Shown one piece after another: positions 33,271 through 44,924 of a stretch of 54,273 nt of DNA (the first letter of the stretch is position 1; each line of letters starts with the position of its first letter). This DNA comes from Actinomortierella ambigua (taxonomy: Eukaryota > Mortierellomycota > Mortierellomycetes > Mortierellales > Mortierellaceae): positions 1 to 54,273 of the forward strand of contig JAAAJB010000199.1 of assembly GCA_016098155.1 (NCBI GenBank), in the 5' to 3' direction. The position numbers and the translations under genes were made by a program. The notes beneath the pieces are model-generated. The model worked only from the letters and a program-made list of their open reading frames with translations. It was not told the DNA's origin and did no database searches.

Positions 33271-34979
33271 CTACATTGTGGGAGGCGGGAAGAGAGAGCA
33301 CATGTGAGATCGAGTGACCTGGGGAAGGTCTCCCACACACAGAAAAATAGAGCCCGCGGTGCCTAAACTTCTTTTTTGTTTGCTTCTGTAATACCATGGA
33401 TGCTTTGCTGTATAAGAGACAAAAGGGATTGTAGAATGAATTTCACCGATGGAGGACAGACTGAATGCGACGAGGCATGCTAATGGAAAAAGATCAAAGA
33501 GAGTGTGAATGCGCAAGCACAATCTTAAAATGGATGAAACATTCCTGTGTCTGGTCCACTATCCCAGTGTACCCACATGAGGGAACACACGTGGCGCCTT
33601 TTCTTCAGAAAGGAGAAGAGACATATGCAAGGATAGCAACGAAAGGGTGCAGCGAAGGGGTGAGGCTTATCCCATGCAGCATGGATGCTCCCTCCAGGGC
33701 AGCAGAGAATGTGGAGAAGAGAAGTTGTTTTATTGCGGCCTGGGCACTTTCCCTCCCTCCCCCTTCAACTCACAACGCATACACAAATCATTCATACGCG
33801 CGCAAACACACACATCCAAAATAGCACGCACATGCGCAACGGCCAAGGCATGGAAACCCGTGTAAGGGGCAACTGACGAGAGTACGTTCATATCATTTTG
33901 GCAGCACCCTGCGCCTTGGGCAGTAACACATTGTTGTTTGGTTGAAAGCACGATTCCCGCTCAAGAGGAAAATTGAGCCATCCGCATGTCAGTGTTTAAT
34001 TAATAATGGCGTGTTCGTTCACTCACACGTTGAGGGGAGGAGGGAGGGAAAGGCAATATCCTGTATGCGGAGTGAATGGGTGGCAAGATGAAAGGGAATC
34101 GAAAAGGGTTGGAAAGTGTTTTTTTTTTTTTTTTTTTGCCCGATTCAATTCATTCAGCTATTCAATCCTTAGAAGCTGCAAAGGGGAAGACCAAAAATTG
34201 GCGGGAAAAGTCAAAAAGGAATCGTGCTGTGCAGACGCATTTGTTGTTCTGCCTCTCTCTTCTTTTCAAACATCAGCGCGGGATGGGCTGCAAGTTGCAG
34301 ATGGTAGCACTTGTTGGGTGTGTACATTCCCCCTTTTGTGAACTGGGATAACAACAAGAGGGGAAAAAAAGGAGACACAGAGATAGAAAGAGAAAGAGTT
34401 GGCCGAAGCCCTCCTCCTTCCCTCCCTCCCCCACCACCCCTTTCTCGTTCTCAACCTTCCTCTCCCCCCCCCCTTCGTAGCTGTTCCCTGTGAGATGCCC
34501 CTGCCCATCCCCATCCCGCCTTTCCCATCCGATCACATTGCGAAACATGCTCTCCCAAAATCATGCTCCACTCCCCCCCCCTCTTTCTCGCTCTCGTCCA
34601 TCCTCAGTATTTCCCGCTTTCACTTGGTCATTGAGTTGAAGTTACCCGCCCGTTTGTCTTGGTTGGCAATGCACTCTTCTACTTTTTTTTTACCGGTTGA
34701 ATGGTCTTTGTCATAGACGACCAAAGCCTCATTTGTCGGAACGAGTCCTGATGCCCGAGGCATCGGGATGGCATAAGCATGAATAGGATGACACGTCTCC
34801 TAGCTAGGAAACACACCCGCTTATCACACTTCTGCGTAGGCGAGCCCTTCCCTAGACGGACGCGTTCTGCTCAACTGATCAGAACGTATGCATCCACCCA
34901 CCGCTCCATTCGCCTTTTGCTCGTTGTAAAATCTCTTTGTTCTTTGGCTCACACACACATAAATACGCACCCATTTGCC

Positions 34980-35135
34980 CACCACCACCACCACCACACA
35001 CACACACTCTCTCTCTCTCCCTCTCTCTCTCTCTCTCACTCTCACTCTTACTCTCACTCCCACTCTCACTCCCACTCCCACTCCCACTCTCACCCTCACT
35101 CTCTCATACTCACACACACACTCTCTCTCCTTCGT
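34980..35135 (+). repeat. Compound microsatellite (ACC)n (AC)n (TC)n (CACTCT/CACTCC)n
   Basis: ACC triplets pass into AC dinucleotides, then about 25 TC dinucleotides. After these come roughly ten hexamer-like CACTCT/CACTCC units and a further AC/TC run. Confidence 0.95.
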
Positions 35136-35763
35136 CTCTCTCTATACCTTCTCTCTCTCACTCTCTCCTCTTTCTCATGCTTTCTATCCCATTCCTTTCT
35201 ATTTCTCTCCCATCATTACTCTGTCCAACACCGTCTCTTCCTCTCGACATCCTTGCTGCCGATATCTACAGATGGAACGAGGCGACATGAGGATGACAAC
35301 TCAGCGTGAGCATGAAGGAAGAAAGGGAGAGATGAAGAGAATGTGAGGGACGGCAAATGGGAGAGGGAGGAGAGGGATGGTCAACTGCATCGAGGCAGAA
35401 CGCTTTGCCGTACGGCATGCGATGATTTGGATTTGCTGACGGAAAAGTGGTAGAAGTAGCAAGGGAGAGAGAGAACGAGCATAGAGAGAGAGGGAAAGGG
35501 AAGGAGGAAGGAAGGAGGGAGAGGGGAGGGAAGGTGGTGGTCAACAGTGAGGAAGAGAAGACAGATGGATGGATGGATGGGCATGCAAAATGCAAGAGCT
35601 CTTTTTTTTTTCTGTTCTTCTTTGACTCTCTATCACTTTCTCTGACTCTTTTTTGCCTTCCACCCTTCCCTCCAATGGCTGGGAATCATCAACCCAACCC
35701 ACAGGACCATGCCCCATTCGACACAAAAAATTTCCCCCCCTCACCATCGTCGAGGCGTTGGTT

Positions 35764-35826
35764 GCGTGTGTATATGTGTTGTTGTGTGTGTTGTGTCTTG
35801 TGTGTATGTATGTGTGTGTGTGTGTG
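35764..35826 (+). repeat. Imperfect (GT)n tract
   Basis: GT-rich run with TGTA and TGTT interruptions, ending in a perfect (GT)8 stretch, in the E2F upstream region. Confidence 0.9.
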
Positions 35827-36030
35827 CCTTTTTCATTCTCGCTCGTTTGGACCCATCCCAGCATCCAAGTGCAAGCCATGCCCTGCCCTGTCCAGGCCTG
35901 CCGCCCCTTCGCCTTTCACCAGCTCCCCTTCCGTCCTCCTCCTACTCCTCCTCCTCTCCCGTTCGTCACCATGAGCTGCCTGACCTGCCTCTTTATCCTC
36001 TCTTCAACCCAGACCCATAAACAAGGTGGG

Positions 36031-36040
36031 TATAAAAAGG
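36031..36040 (+). promoter_or_regulatory. TATA box of the E2F gene
   Basis: GGGTATAAAAAGGC is a near-consensus TATA element. A transcription start ~30 bp downstream, near 36065, would give a ~510-nt C/T/A-rich leader. That leader has no ATG until the E2F start at 36576, which fits a real promoter. Confidence 0.7.
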
Positions 36041-36575
36041 CCGCGCAAAACCTTTTCGTCGTTTTCACTCTTTCCTTCCTTCCACCTTTTCATCATCAAC
36101 ACTCTCCTTCCAACACCACTCCATCCAACACTACCTCCACACACCACCACTGCCACTGTCACTCTCCACTGCCGCCGTTGCCTTTGTCCAGCCGAGGTCA
36201 AGACCCAAGTTCAGCTCAAGCTCCAGCCCCCTTTCCCCAAGCATCAAGTCCAAAGGCTCTCTCCCACAAGGACCCTTCCTTCCCTTTTGACAAACAAGCC
36301 CCGAAGAATTTAAAACGTTCTTTCCATCCGAGCACAAAGCACAAGCGTACTCGCACGTACAACCCAAGAAAGCCTCTCGCCTCGTCGCCAACAAGATTTG
36401 CATCAAGCCCATTGGCGCACTCATCCCAACCTTTCCGTCGCTGTCGTCTCTCCCATTCGTCGATCGTCTTGTCTCCACAACCGAACAAGCACTCTCTCCA
36501 TTGATCCGTGCCTCCCCAGAAAGCCATCACCTCCAACCCTTCACAACCTTGTCAGCCAGACGCTCTCAACAGATC

Positions 36576-39500
36576 ATGTCGACCGCCGCCCACATTATGC
36601 CCGCCATCCCCACATTCATGGAGAACAACTCCTGGCCAAGCCTAGAGGTAAGAATTCCTACTTTGAGCAGGGGCCAAAAAAAAAAAGAGTGAGCGAGAGA
36701 AAAAGAGAAGAAGAAAAAAAGGACGAGAAGGGGTGGTGTGCTTACTTTTTGTTGTTGTTGTTGCTGCTGCTGTTGAATATGTTTATGTTCTTTTTTTTTG
36801 AATTGTATTTTCTCTTCAACAAGTTGTTTGAGTGTGCCTGCTGAGATGCTATCCTGCAGTCGCTTGTTTGGGTTCATGCCTCTGTTTTCTTTGGCGGGGG
36901 GAAAGGAGGGGCGGGGGGCTGCCGCTCGTTTTTTTTTTTTTTTTTATTATCGCTGGGAAGGGGAGAAACCCACTATAAGGGAGAGGGCAAAAGTGCTGAT
37001 CCACACACACACACAGAAAGAGAGGGAGCGAGAGAGACACAATGGTGGCGCTGGGGTGAGCAGCGAGGGCATTGTCTACATAGGCAGTGATGAAGCTCAT
37101 TCATGCCATTCCCGGGACAGTGAAGAGGGCATTGTCCCATGCACACTCATCAAGCTCACAGACATGGACAGACAGTGCAGGACAGGACAGGACAGGACAA
37201 GGTCAAGAGACAGACAGGACAGGCAGAAGACGGACCCGCTGTGACACCTGCCTGTGTGGAGTCGGAGCGAGAGACGAGAGTGCCCCCCTCGTCTTCTCGC
37301 TCTTCCCCTCCCCCCATGCAGGCAGGACTACAGGACAACTCAGGAGGCCCCATAGCGACAGCCATGGTTGGCGGACCAACACCAGCCTCAGCAACAACAC
37401 CGGCACGCTGGGGCAGACGGGCCTCAACGGCCTCCAGACAGGCAGGCGAGGTGGACAAGGCAACAAAGGAGGAGGAACACAGTGGACCCTTGGGAGTGAC
37501 AGCATCCTGAACAGGAAGAAAAAAAAAGCACCGAGTGAGCACGAGGTTCCTGGAGAGGGTGGGAGTAAGCGAACGAGTAAGAGAGCAGTAGACGTGCCCT
37601 CGAAACTCACCGGCATCTCAGCAGCGGTTGACAAGCAGACAGACACACGGGGACACACGGCACATCCACTCCCCCTCCCCCTTACCTTTGGGTGGTGCAC
37701 GACCGCCATGGAACCCCGAGACCGACACAGTGACACCTTGCTGCCAACCCAACCCAACTCAACCCCTTGCCTCACACCACCACACGACGATGGAAAGCAG
37801 TCTAACGGGAGACTGGCTCAACGAAAAACTCGTCATTCCATTCTGGAGGGAAATGGAGAGGCTAGTGAGGCGAAATGGGGTCGCGCACCTCCCCTCATTG
37901 CTCGTTGGCGGGAAAAAAAATAGTGGGCAGGGCAATGACGAGGATGTTACTGTTGGCGGGTTTGGCAGGAGCAGAGAGGGTGCACTCTTGTCGTTGCGAT
38001 GGAAAGGCCACATCTCTCCGCTTCAGAAGGACTCGCTTGTGTTCACTTGCGCTTTTTCAGTGGCGACAATACAACACCCCACTGTACACTGCCTTCCCTC
38101 CCCCTCCCCTCTTCCGTCTCTCTCCCTTCCCATGGACAGAGTGTACATTACGATGTTCAATATCACACACAGGGGGACATGCACACAACAACAACAACAA
38201 AAACAACAAAAAAGGAGCGGGAGGAAGGCGAGAGGAAGGAGGGAATCAATCTTGCCGCGGTCTTTTTTTTTTTTCCTTGTTCTGTTCTTCTTTTCCTCTT
38301 CCCGGGTTGGGGCTGGCTCGACATATTATTACTTCCCTCTTTTTTTTTTCGGCTGTTTATATTTTCGTATTTTTGCGTGTACATACATTGAATCTGTGAA
38401 CACTTTTTTGATTGTATTCCCGCACTTTTTGGATTACTCCCCTTTCCCTGCTTACCCTCCCCTCTTAAGAACCTGCAGTGAGGACAGAATGGAACTTTGT
38501 CACCTAACCCGCTTTCCTTTCCCTCTTCTTTCTTTCCCTCACTTTCTCCAACTTTTGTCTCGCCCTCAACTCTAGATCCGAGCCAACCACGAAGTCAACG
38601 TCTTCCCTGAGCTCGCCAAGTCTGCGCCTAACAAGCGTGGTCGCAAGCCTGCCACCACCTCTCTCCCAGCCGCTGTCAACCGCGCCAGAGCCTCTACCAA
38701 GGAGACAAAAGGTATGAACAGAGAAGCTTTGTCGCCATTGGGACAAGAACAGCATTGCGATCTACCATCAGAGACAGGATATCTATCCATTGGAAGGGAT
38801 AGGCAGATCTGGAATCCAAAGCAGAGTCAACAGATCAGCCAATCAACCGATCAGCAATCAGGGCACTATCAGCCAACAACGTTTCCAGAGCATCATCTAT
38901 TCAACACAGGAGCCCAAGATTGCAGCAGATCGACACGGAGCCAGAAGTAGTCGACTGATACGGTCAGCTGAACATGGGTGGTACAGACAAAGTGACTTGC
39001 AGGACACGCCTATGCGGTGTACCCCTCATCTGTGCAGGAGGCACTGGACAGCAGACCTTCAAGTAGGGGAGACCTTTGACACGCTAGATGCCATGCAGTT
39101 CGGCAAGCAAGCGGAGCTGCCTCATTCTTGTCAGCAGAATGTGTATGGCATCGTGGACGTTGTGGCTGGCTCATACGGAAGTAGGGATTGGCCCCCACCT
39201 CAATTCCTGCCTGTAGGACTGCCTGTTGGGGGGGAAGGGGGGGCAGCTCAACTTTTTTTTTTTTTCCCTTGGGCAAACTTTATCTAACATCCCACTTCAC
39301 CATTGTCTTAACCATCGATTAGACTCGAGCCGTGCTGACCGATCACTTGGACTCTTGACAAAGCTTTTCATCGAACTCCTCAAGTCTGAGAACGGCAGCC
39401 TTGACCTCAACAAGACAGCACACCAGCTCAAGGTTCAGAAGCGCCGAATCTACGACATTACCAATGTTCTGGAAGGCATCGAGCTGATTGAGAAGTCGAA

Positions 39501-41407
39501 GAACAACGTCCGCTGGAAGTAAGTTTGTGCGCATTTACAATGAAGGTTACACTGGGAGCCACATTCTGCTAGTAGCTGTGGTCTTGCTTTCCTCGCTACC
39601 CCTCCCCCCCCCCACCTCTCTCTCCCTCCATTTGTTTCTCTCCTCTCCCTCGCCCCTTATTCTCCTCGCCATGCCCTCTTTTCCTCCCTCCCTTTCCCCC
39701 CTCTTCTCACTTGCAGCCCGTGGGAGGACCACCGCCAGCGCAACGCAACAAAATCTTCAAAAAAAAACAACAGGGACTACATGCCGCCAATCGCCTTGTC
39801 CAACCACTTCGATGCATGGCCTTGTTTATTCTCCTATTCAAAACAACCGCTTTGTCGCCTCAGCGGGAAACTGAGATACGCGGGATTCGCCAATGGACCG
39901 AGCACACAAAACAGAGGACGAAGATACAATGCCAATGTCGATGTACCACAGACATGCATTGCGAAGCTGTCTACTTGACACAATCATTCTTAAGCAACGC
40001 ATGCTCTCCCTCCTTCTCCCCTTCTCTCCTTCTCCATCCTTGACCCCCTCCCTTTTCCTTTCGATTGCACTGCTTGAAGCAGCACTCCTGTTCTTTTTGA
40101 GCAGCAACTTCATACCTACCTCAGTGGGGGATGACTGTGCGACCCTGTTGTTTATCGCTACCTCTCGCCCCTTTCCTCTTCCCGCGAACGAATGGTGTCG
40201 GACATTTTTTCGTGACCACTAACGACCATGCCATTCTTCCCGCTCGTCATTGAAAATCACTAGGGGTGTGCCTCTTGCAAAGACCAAAACAACTCCCTCC
40301 TATAAGAACAAGTCTACGAACAGCCCTTCTCCTGTGGAGAGCCAGGATGCATTGACCAACAAACAGCGCATGGAGAAGATCCGCCAGGACCACCAGCGTG
40401 CCCTTGAAGAGAATGCAGAGTTGTTGCGCCTCAAGGCTCAGGCTGACCAAAGCATCAAGGATACACTCACCAACCCAGAGACGCGGAGGTAAGAATTCAC
40501 TTTTTTTCAGGGGTGCATCTCAGCAGGAACATCCTCCTCTGCCTTCATTTCTCGTCCTTTGTCTTCGTACCACGACACCACAGGCGGGGAAGAAGATAGA
40601 GAAACGGGGGTTGGGCTATGGAAGAGGAGAGGTGTGAGCTGTTGCGGGGGGAGGGGGGGGGCAACAAGACATGACGAAAATTAATGGGAGGAAAAACAAT
40701 CTGCTAACGGGACCGCTGGTTTTTGTCCAACACAATATGAAACTATGACCAAATAGATACGCATATGTGACGCCCAGTGACCTCAAGAGCATTGACTCTA
40801 TGCAAGGCTCGATGATCCTTGCAGTCAGCACACCTTACGAGACCTACATGCAGATGGATGAGAGTCCCGATGTAAGGATGCCCTCAACAGCAAATATACT
40901 CACAATGGACATGTCTGGATGGACTGCACTATCAAAGCGGCGAGAAAGATTGCTGACCGTACTAACTGGTGATGCTTTGGTACCTCGTTTCTGTAGGCTT
41001 CGCAGCCATTCGTGTTGAACCTGGAGCACCAAACAAAGGCAGGCGATGTCAGTTTCACACACTTTGCTGTTCCTCCACGCTGCCCTGGCTCACCTTTCCA
41101 GTCTTCGTCCGAATCATCCTCGAGCGAAGGCCCCAGCGACTATTCATCACTGGACGAGGACTCGGATGGCTCATTTGGCTCCGACACAGATTATTCTTCT
41201 GACGACTCGTGCAGTGAGAGTGACTACTCGTCGTCGTCGTCCTCTTCAGAGGATGAGGAAGATGATCGTCGTCGCCCCACTCGCCAATCCAAGTATGTTG
41301 TTGGCAAGAACACATTTGTCTCAGACCTGAGCCGCCAAGAGATCACGGAGATCGCTCAGTCTGCATACAATGAGATGGACAGCGACGTGGAGTATATGAG
41401 CGAGTAA
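36576..41407 (+). CDS. E2F-family transcription factor
   Basis: Six exons (36576-36647, 38576-38711, 39323-39518, 40264-40488, 40757-40871, 40997-41407) join in frame to 384 residues. E2F proteins bind TTTSSCGC sites, usually with a DP partner, to drive G1/S genes. The winged-helix DNA-binding domain lies in exon 3 (about 71-134). Its diagnostic helix is [16 protein letters not shown], followed by [10 protein letters not shown]. Exon 4 has a heptad-rich dimerisation helix ([20 protein letters not shown]). Exons 5-6 carry a marked-box-like region ([27 protein letters not shown]). The C-terminus is strongly Ser/Asp/Glu-rich (about 300-350), then ends SDVEYMSE. Basic KRGRKP in exon 2 may be a nuclear signal. 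Intron 1 is 1928 bp and intron 3 is 745 bp, large for this window. No Rb-binding motif like animal E2F1 is evident. Exon 1 is the least certain because of the long intron. Confidence 0.9.
37177..37225 (+). repeat. (GGACA)n-like pentamer repeat in E2F intron 1
   Basis: About four perfect GGACA/ACAGG pentamers at 37177-37200, followed by degenerate GACAGACAGGACAGG copies. It lies within the long first intron. Confidence 0.8.
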
Positions 41408-41802
41408 GCATTTCCCTTTCCTGCCAAGCTTCTCAACTCGTCGCGCCGTACCCAGGCGCCTATTCTCTTCCCCCCGCTTGTATACCCCTCACACACCTCT
41501 CTCTTCACGTTGTGTTTTCCCGTGTATTTCTCTTGTGTCTGCCTTTTTTTTTCTACTTCTTGCATACCCTTCCCCCCTTTCCTTTACGTACCTTTGTATA
41601 TTCTGTTTGCTCTTTTTTCGGATCTGTCTTCAAACCACAGATTGCGAGTCCTTGCAGGATGGCGAGAGAAGAAGGCCTTTGTATGAAAGGGTTCTTTACT
41701 CGCGACATTCTCACGGATTTATGTTTTGTTTTCGTGTACAGTACCCCATACTTTGTTTAGTACCCAAAAAATGAATGCTTCTTGCCGCCAAAAATTTGTC
41801 TG

Positions 41803-41808
41803 AATAAA
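41803..41808 (+). terminator. Possible polyadenylation signal of E2F
   Basis: AATAAA about 400 nt past the E2F stop. The intervening DNA is C/T-rich and holds no gene, so a ~420-nt 3'UTR is plausible but unproven. Confidence 0.35.
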
Positions 41809-41888
41809 ATCAGCGTTACATTGATCAATCTTCCCTTCCCTCCTTTGAACAAACAAAAAAAAACAAGCAAAATAAAAAAGAACTCAGA

Positions 41889-41898
41889 NNNNNNNNNN
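41889..41898. other. Assembly gap (10 N)
   Basis: Ten unknown bases flanked by A-rich sequence and an A16 run. The true length is unknown; the homopolymer probably blocked assembly. Statements about linkage across this point depend on the scaffold join. Confidence 1.
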
Positions 41899-42111
41899 AA
41901 AAAAAAAAAAAAAAGGACGCTTATTATTTCAATTGAATCTGTATGGCGATCTTCGACTTCTGATTGGTCAGTGCTGGCTGACCATGGAAGAAAAGAGTGC
42001 ATCGAATTAGACAGAAATGAAACTATCATTGAGTACGGAGTACTCACAACATCGCCGAGATGTCAGGAGTTCCAGACAGGTTCTGGCGCTCTATGAGGTG
42101 AACTTTCATGA

Positions 42112-43126
42112 AGTTTAAATGTACGTGACACATCCAGCAAGGTTGAGAACATCATTTCTGTCATCATCGCGACATTACATTTCCAACTTATCAATGCGAA
42201 AGCTAATCATCATTGTATTAGACATATCAGACAGCAGGACGATGATGCTACCCTTAATCAATACCGCCTTGAAGCACCTTGGCGTCGGCACATGACCCAC
42301 CCGCTGCCCACCTTTATCTGATAGTGCTCGTGCACTTGCTGACAATCCTTCATCGTTGCATGACTTGATCAACTAGAGCGCACCCAAGTAGCACCAGAAA
42401 CGGTGCCAGTCAATATCCAACATCTCTACATCCACCTGGCCGACCGTTTGAATTGCAAGATATACACCTTCTCCAACTGTGGCGAGCCTCGTATCTATCG
42501 TCCATCTACTGGCTCATTCGATCGGTCAAGAGTCTGCAGTATTTCACCTCATTGATTCGTTCCTGGCGAATTTAGCGTGCCGAGTTTGGTTCTTTCGTTT
42601 GCAAACCGCAATGACAAGGATCGTCTGAACAGAAAGCTTGCAAGACCTTCTCCTTTGTCTCTGAATTATGACTCTTGACCAGGTCTCTGCGTCCGCCATG
42701 ACTCGCCAGTCGACCATCCCCCATCTCCAACAGGTCCATCGCGACAGAACTCTTCTCAAGGTCCGTCGTGCCAAAAGACATGAGACTTTGACGGATTATT
42801 GGACCATCAGCGAAACCTACGAGATCCAGGAGGCTCGAGCCGCAGCACCTTACCACCACTGTTACCACTGCAACAACAACAACACCACACTAGAGGTCCG
42901 TTATGTTGCCTTCATTGGCGCTGGCGACCCTGGGGTCGGGTCTTACATGGGCCGCCACTATTGGCATTGTGGTGTCCACCTCCGCAAACGGTATCAGCAC
43001 TATGGTACCACGGTCATTAAGGACGATTGCATGTTGTCTCGGCAATGTTGCTTCTGCTTCCGAGAAACCTGCCTTAGTCGGTCAAGACGCATCGTTGACA
43101 CAGAAGGGATTCATCTCGGACACTGA
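42112..43126 (+). pseudogene. Decayed ORF with TnpB/Fanzor-like zinc-ribbon end (putative mobile-element relic)
   Basis: Two coding-like fragments in different frames are separated by stops. Fragment 1 (42112-42321) reads ...IIATLHFQLINAKANHH... and ...NQYRLEAPWRRHM. Fragment 2 (42668-43126) starts MTLDQVSASAMTRQ, runs through basic residues (LLKVRRAKRHETLTDYW), then VAFIGAGDPGVGSYM, LRKRYQHYGTTVIKDD and CCFCF, and stops at LGH. A 'GTTVI..D...S..CCFC' block after a Gly-rich beta turn resembles the RuvC/zinc-ribbon end of IS605 TnpB and eukaryotic Fanzor proteins (TSxxCxxC). The second CxxC pair and the DRDxNAA-type end are missing. Family assignment is from memory of fungal transposase-like proteins and is tentative. 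The element lies just right of the assembly gap in a gene-poor stretch. No terminal repeats were identified. Confidence 0.4.
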
Positions 43127-44919
43127 GATGATCCAGACGAAGAAACCCTACACAAGGAGTCCCTCCCACCATTTCCGTCCTTTTCTGCAGCCTCATGAAC
43201 ATCAGCCAAGAATTGCTGGAACCATAGCCGTCGTCAAATTCCAGGAGGATCAATGGCAACCCTCTAAAGAGATATTGGCCACTAAATTAAAAGATTCGGT
43301 ATTATCATAGGTGTAGAATTGGTGGGTGCAAATCATACGCGCACGTTCCCCTGTACACATGTTAATGGAAGATCAGCTTGTTCACACACCTCGTGCATCT
43401 AATCCTTGGTGTAGAGTTGGAAGCGACTGTTTCTGGATCAACAAACAAAACTAAGGCCAAGCTAATGTAGAGTAATACGGGAAGAGGAGATCTTCAGTTG
43501 TTGAATCAAAGCTGCAAAAACTCTCGGCTAGTCATGGTTTCGTATGCCACGCGTCCTCGCCGAGCATGAAAGTTGTGCCCATAGTATCAAACGTTACACT
43601 ACAATTGCTGAATGATGCACTACTCAACACTCTGTCGACTCGATCGGCTATGACGGCTGGAATGCCACGGGCATCCTACGCTAGGAACAAGCATCTCCCA
43701 AAGACTTGAACGATGCACTCATCAGAGAGAAGATCGAAGCTACACAGACATCCTCCCTACAATGATCGTGTGCAAATCATGAAGACTTTATATACCCCTT
43801 GACCGATGTCTACTAGATATGTACCTGAAAGGAGCATCCTCAGAGATGACAGTATTGCCAGATCTTTGAGCTTGAAGATCCCGCAGCCAAACCACCCCTC
43901 TCAGCTCATACAACTTTTTCTGATGCGCTAAGCTCGATGGTGCAGGTGCATGTGATGATGTGAGAGTCAGATTATATAACGACTACGGGTGTCATCCACC
44001 AAAGGCGGTAGTTTCGTTTGGGTACTAGCAATGCGAGTTTCCTTTCGGCTCCATCTCTCATAGTATGCTGTTCAAATGTTCGCGGCACTATGAGGTAATG
44101 AAAAAAAATACATTATTTCGTCTTTCTCATTTGAATTGTCGCTGTCTTCAACAACAATGTGATAGGTAGAGATAGGGTTTTGCTACCTTCCCAACTCGAT
44201 GGCACATAAAACAAACCCAAGAACGGATCATACTGCCCATGGGAATAAATGTCAAGTCAACTGTGGTTACACACCACCCGTGCAGCCGAAAGTTACCGAG
44301 AGGGTGGGGGGAGGTGTTACTGTTGTGATCAACGATGTCTTTCCCTCTTTTCCAAAGTTCTATCGAGCTGTCCCTTTGGTGGCGGCATCACAAAGTCCGT
44401 GCGCGCATGTGGGATCCAGGCATTGCTGTGCGCCACATGCATTAGGACGTATTAGCTTTTGCCAGGGTAGACCCTGGAACATCATTAACAGGTTTACATA
44501 GCAGTCGAATTAGTCTTGTGTACGACGATGGCTATGATGGAGCTCAGTAGATACCGTGCATGATTGATAGTAGGGTGGGTTCATTGGCCTGGACTACACA
44601 ACGGTTGTAACATTCCTCATGGGAGAGGGGGTGGAAGGTGCAAGGCACTCCTACGGTCACAGGAGATACAGAGAGACATTGATGTAGCTCTAGCGGCGCA
44701 AAGCGGCGTCGCGTGAAACCCCCTTGGTATCAAGATAAAGAGGTGCTCATTGGTTTGTGGATCTGTCGGGTGCCCATTGGTGGGCGGTTATTTAAACGTT
44801 TTTTTTTGTCCGCGAAGATATAAGCTTGGTACCTCTGAGGTCTTGTATTTTCTAGAGTCGTTGCACCGTGCACAAGAGTTCCTCTTGCTGTTGTGTAGAA
44901 TGTCCATGGGTGGTGGGCG
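43127..44919. other. Gene-poor stretch, nothing recognised
   Basis: No open frame here has a recognisable motif. Base composition is more even than in the flanking promoter regions, with few long homopolymers, like the decayed element to its left. Most of it may be old mobile-element sequence. The frames 42903-43310 and 44199-44501 are treated as chance. Confidence 0.45.
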
Positions 44920-44924
44920 GATGA

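Larger units (their letters stand above)
33271..36030. other. Low-complexity intergenic region upstream of E2F
   Basis: Presumed to hold the missing 5' exon(s) of the PPPY protein at its left end. The rest is dominated by strand-asymmetric simple sequence: T18 at 34120, C-runs at 34465 and 34574, an AC/TC block at 34980-35230, a GA-rich block at 35290-35580, GGAT repeats near 35565 and a GT block at 35764-35826. Open frames such as 34779-35309 and 35653-36504 follow these repeats and are not credible proteins. Confidence 0.5.

Noticed and set aside
34779..35309. 176-codon Ser/His-rich plus-strand frame
   Set aside because: It only reads through the AC/TC/CACTCC microsatellite.
35653..36504. 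283-codon plus-strand frame
   Set aside because: It spans the GT repeat, the TATA box and the E2F leader; composition follows the repeats and no domain is visible.
37087..37923. 278-codon frame inside E2F intron 1
   Set aside because: It depends on GACAG pentamers and purine-rich sequence; no domain or splice-linked partner was seen. It remains worth an RNA check.
39711..40043. Possible extra E2F exon in intron 3
   Set aside because: An acceptor-like TTGCAG occurs at 39712-39717, but the frames that follow match no E2F region and exons 3 and 4 already join in phase.
42903..43310. 135-codon plus-strand frame
   Set aside because: It is the shifted frame of the zinc-ribbon relic and has no motif of its own, though its end might include later relic sequence.
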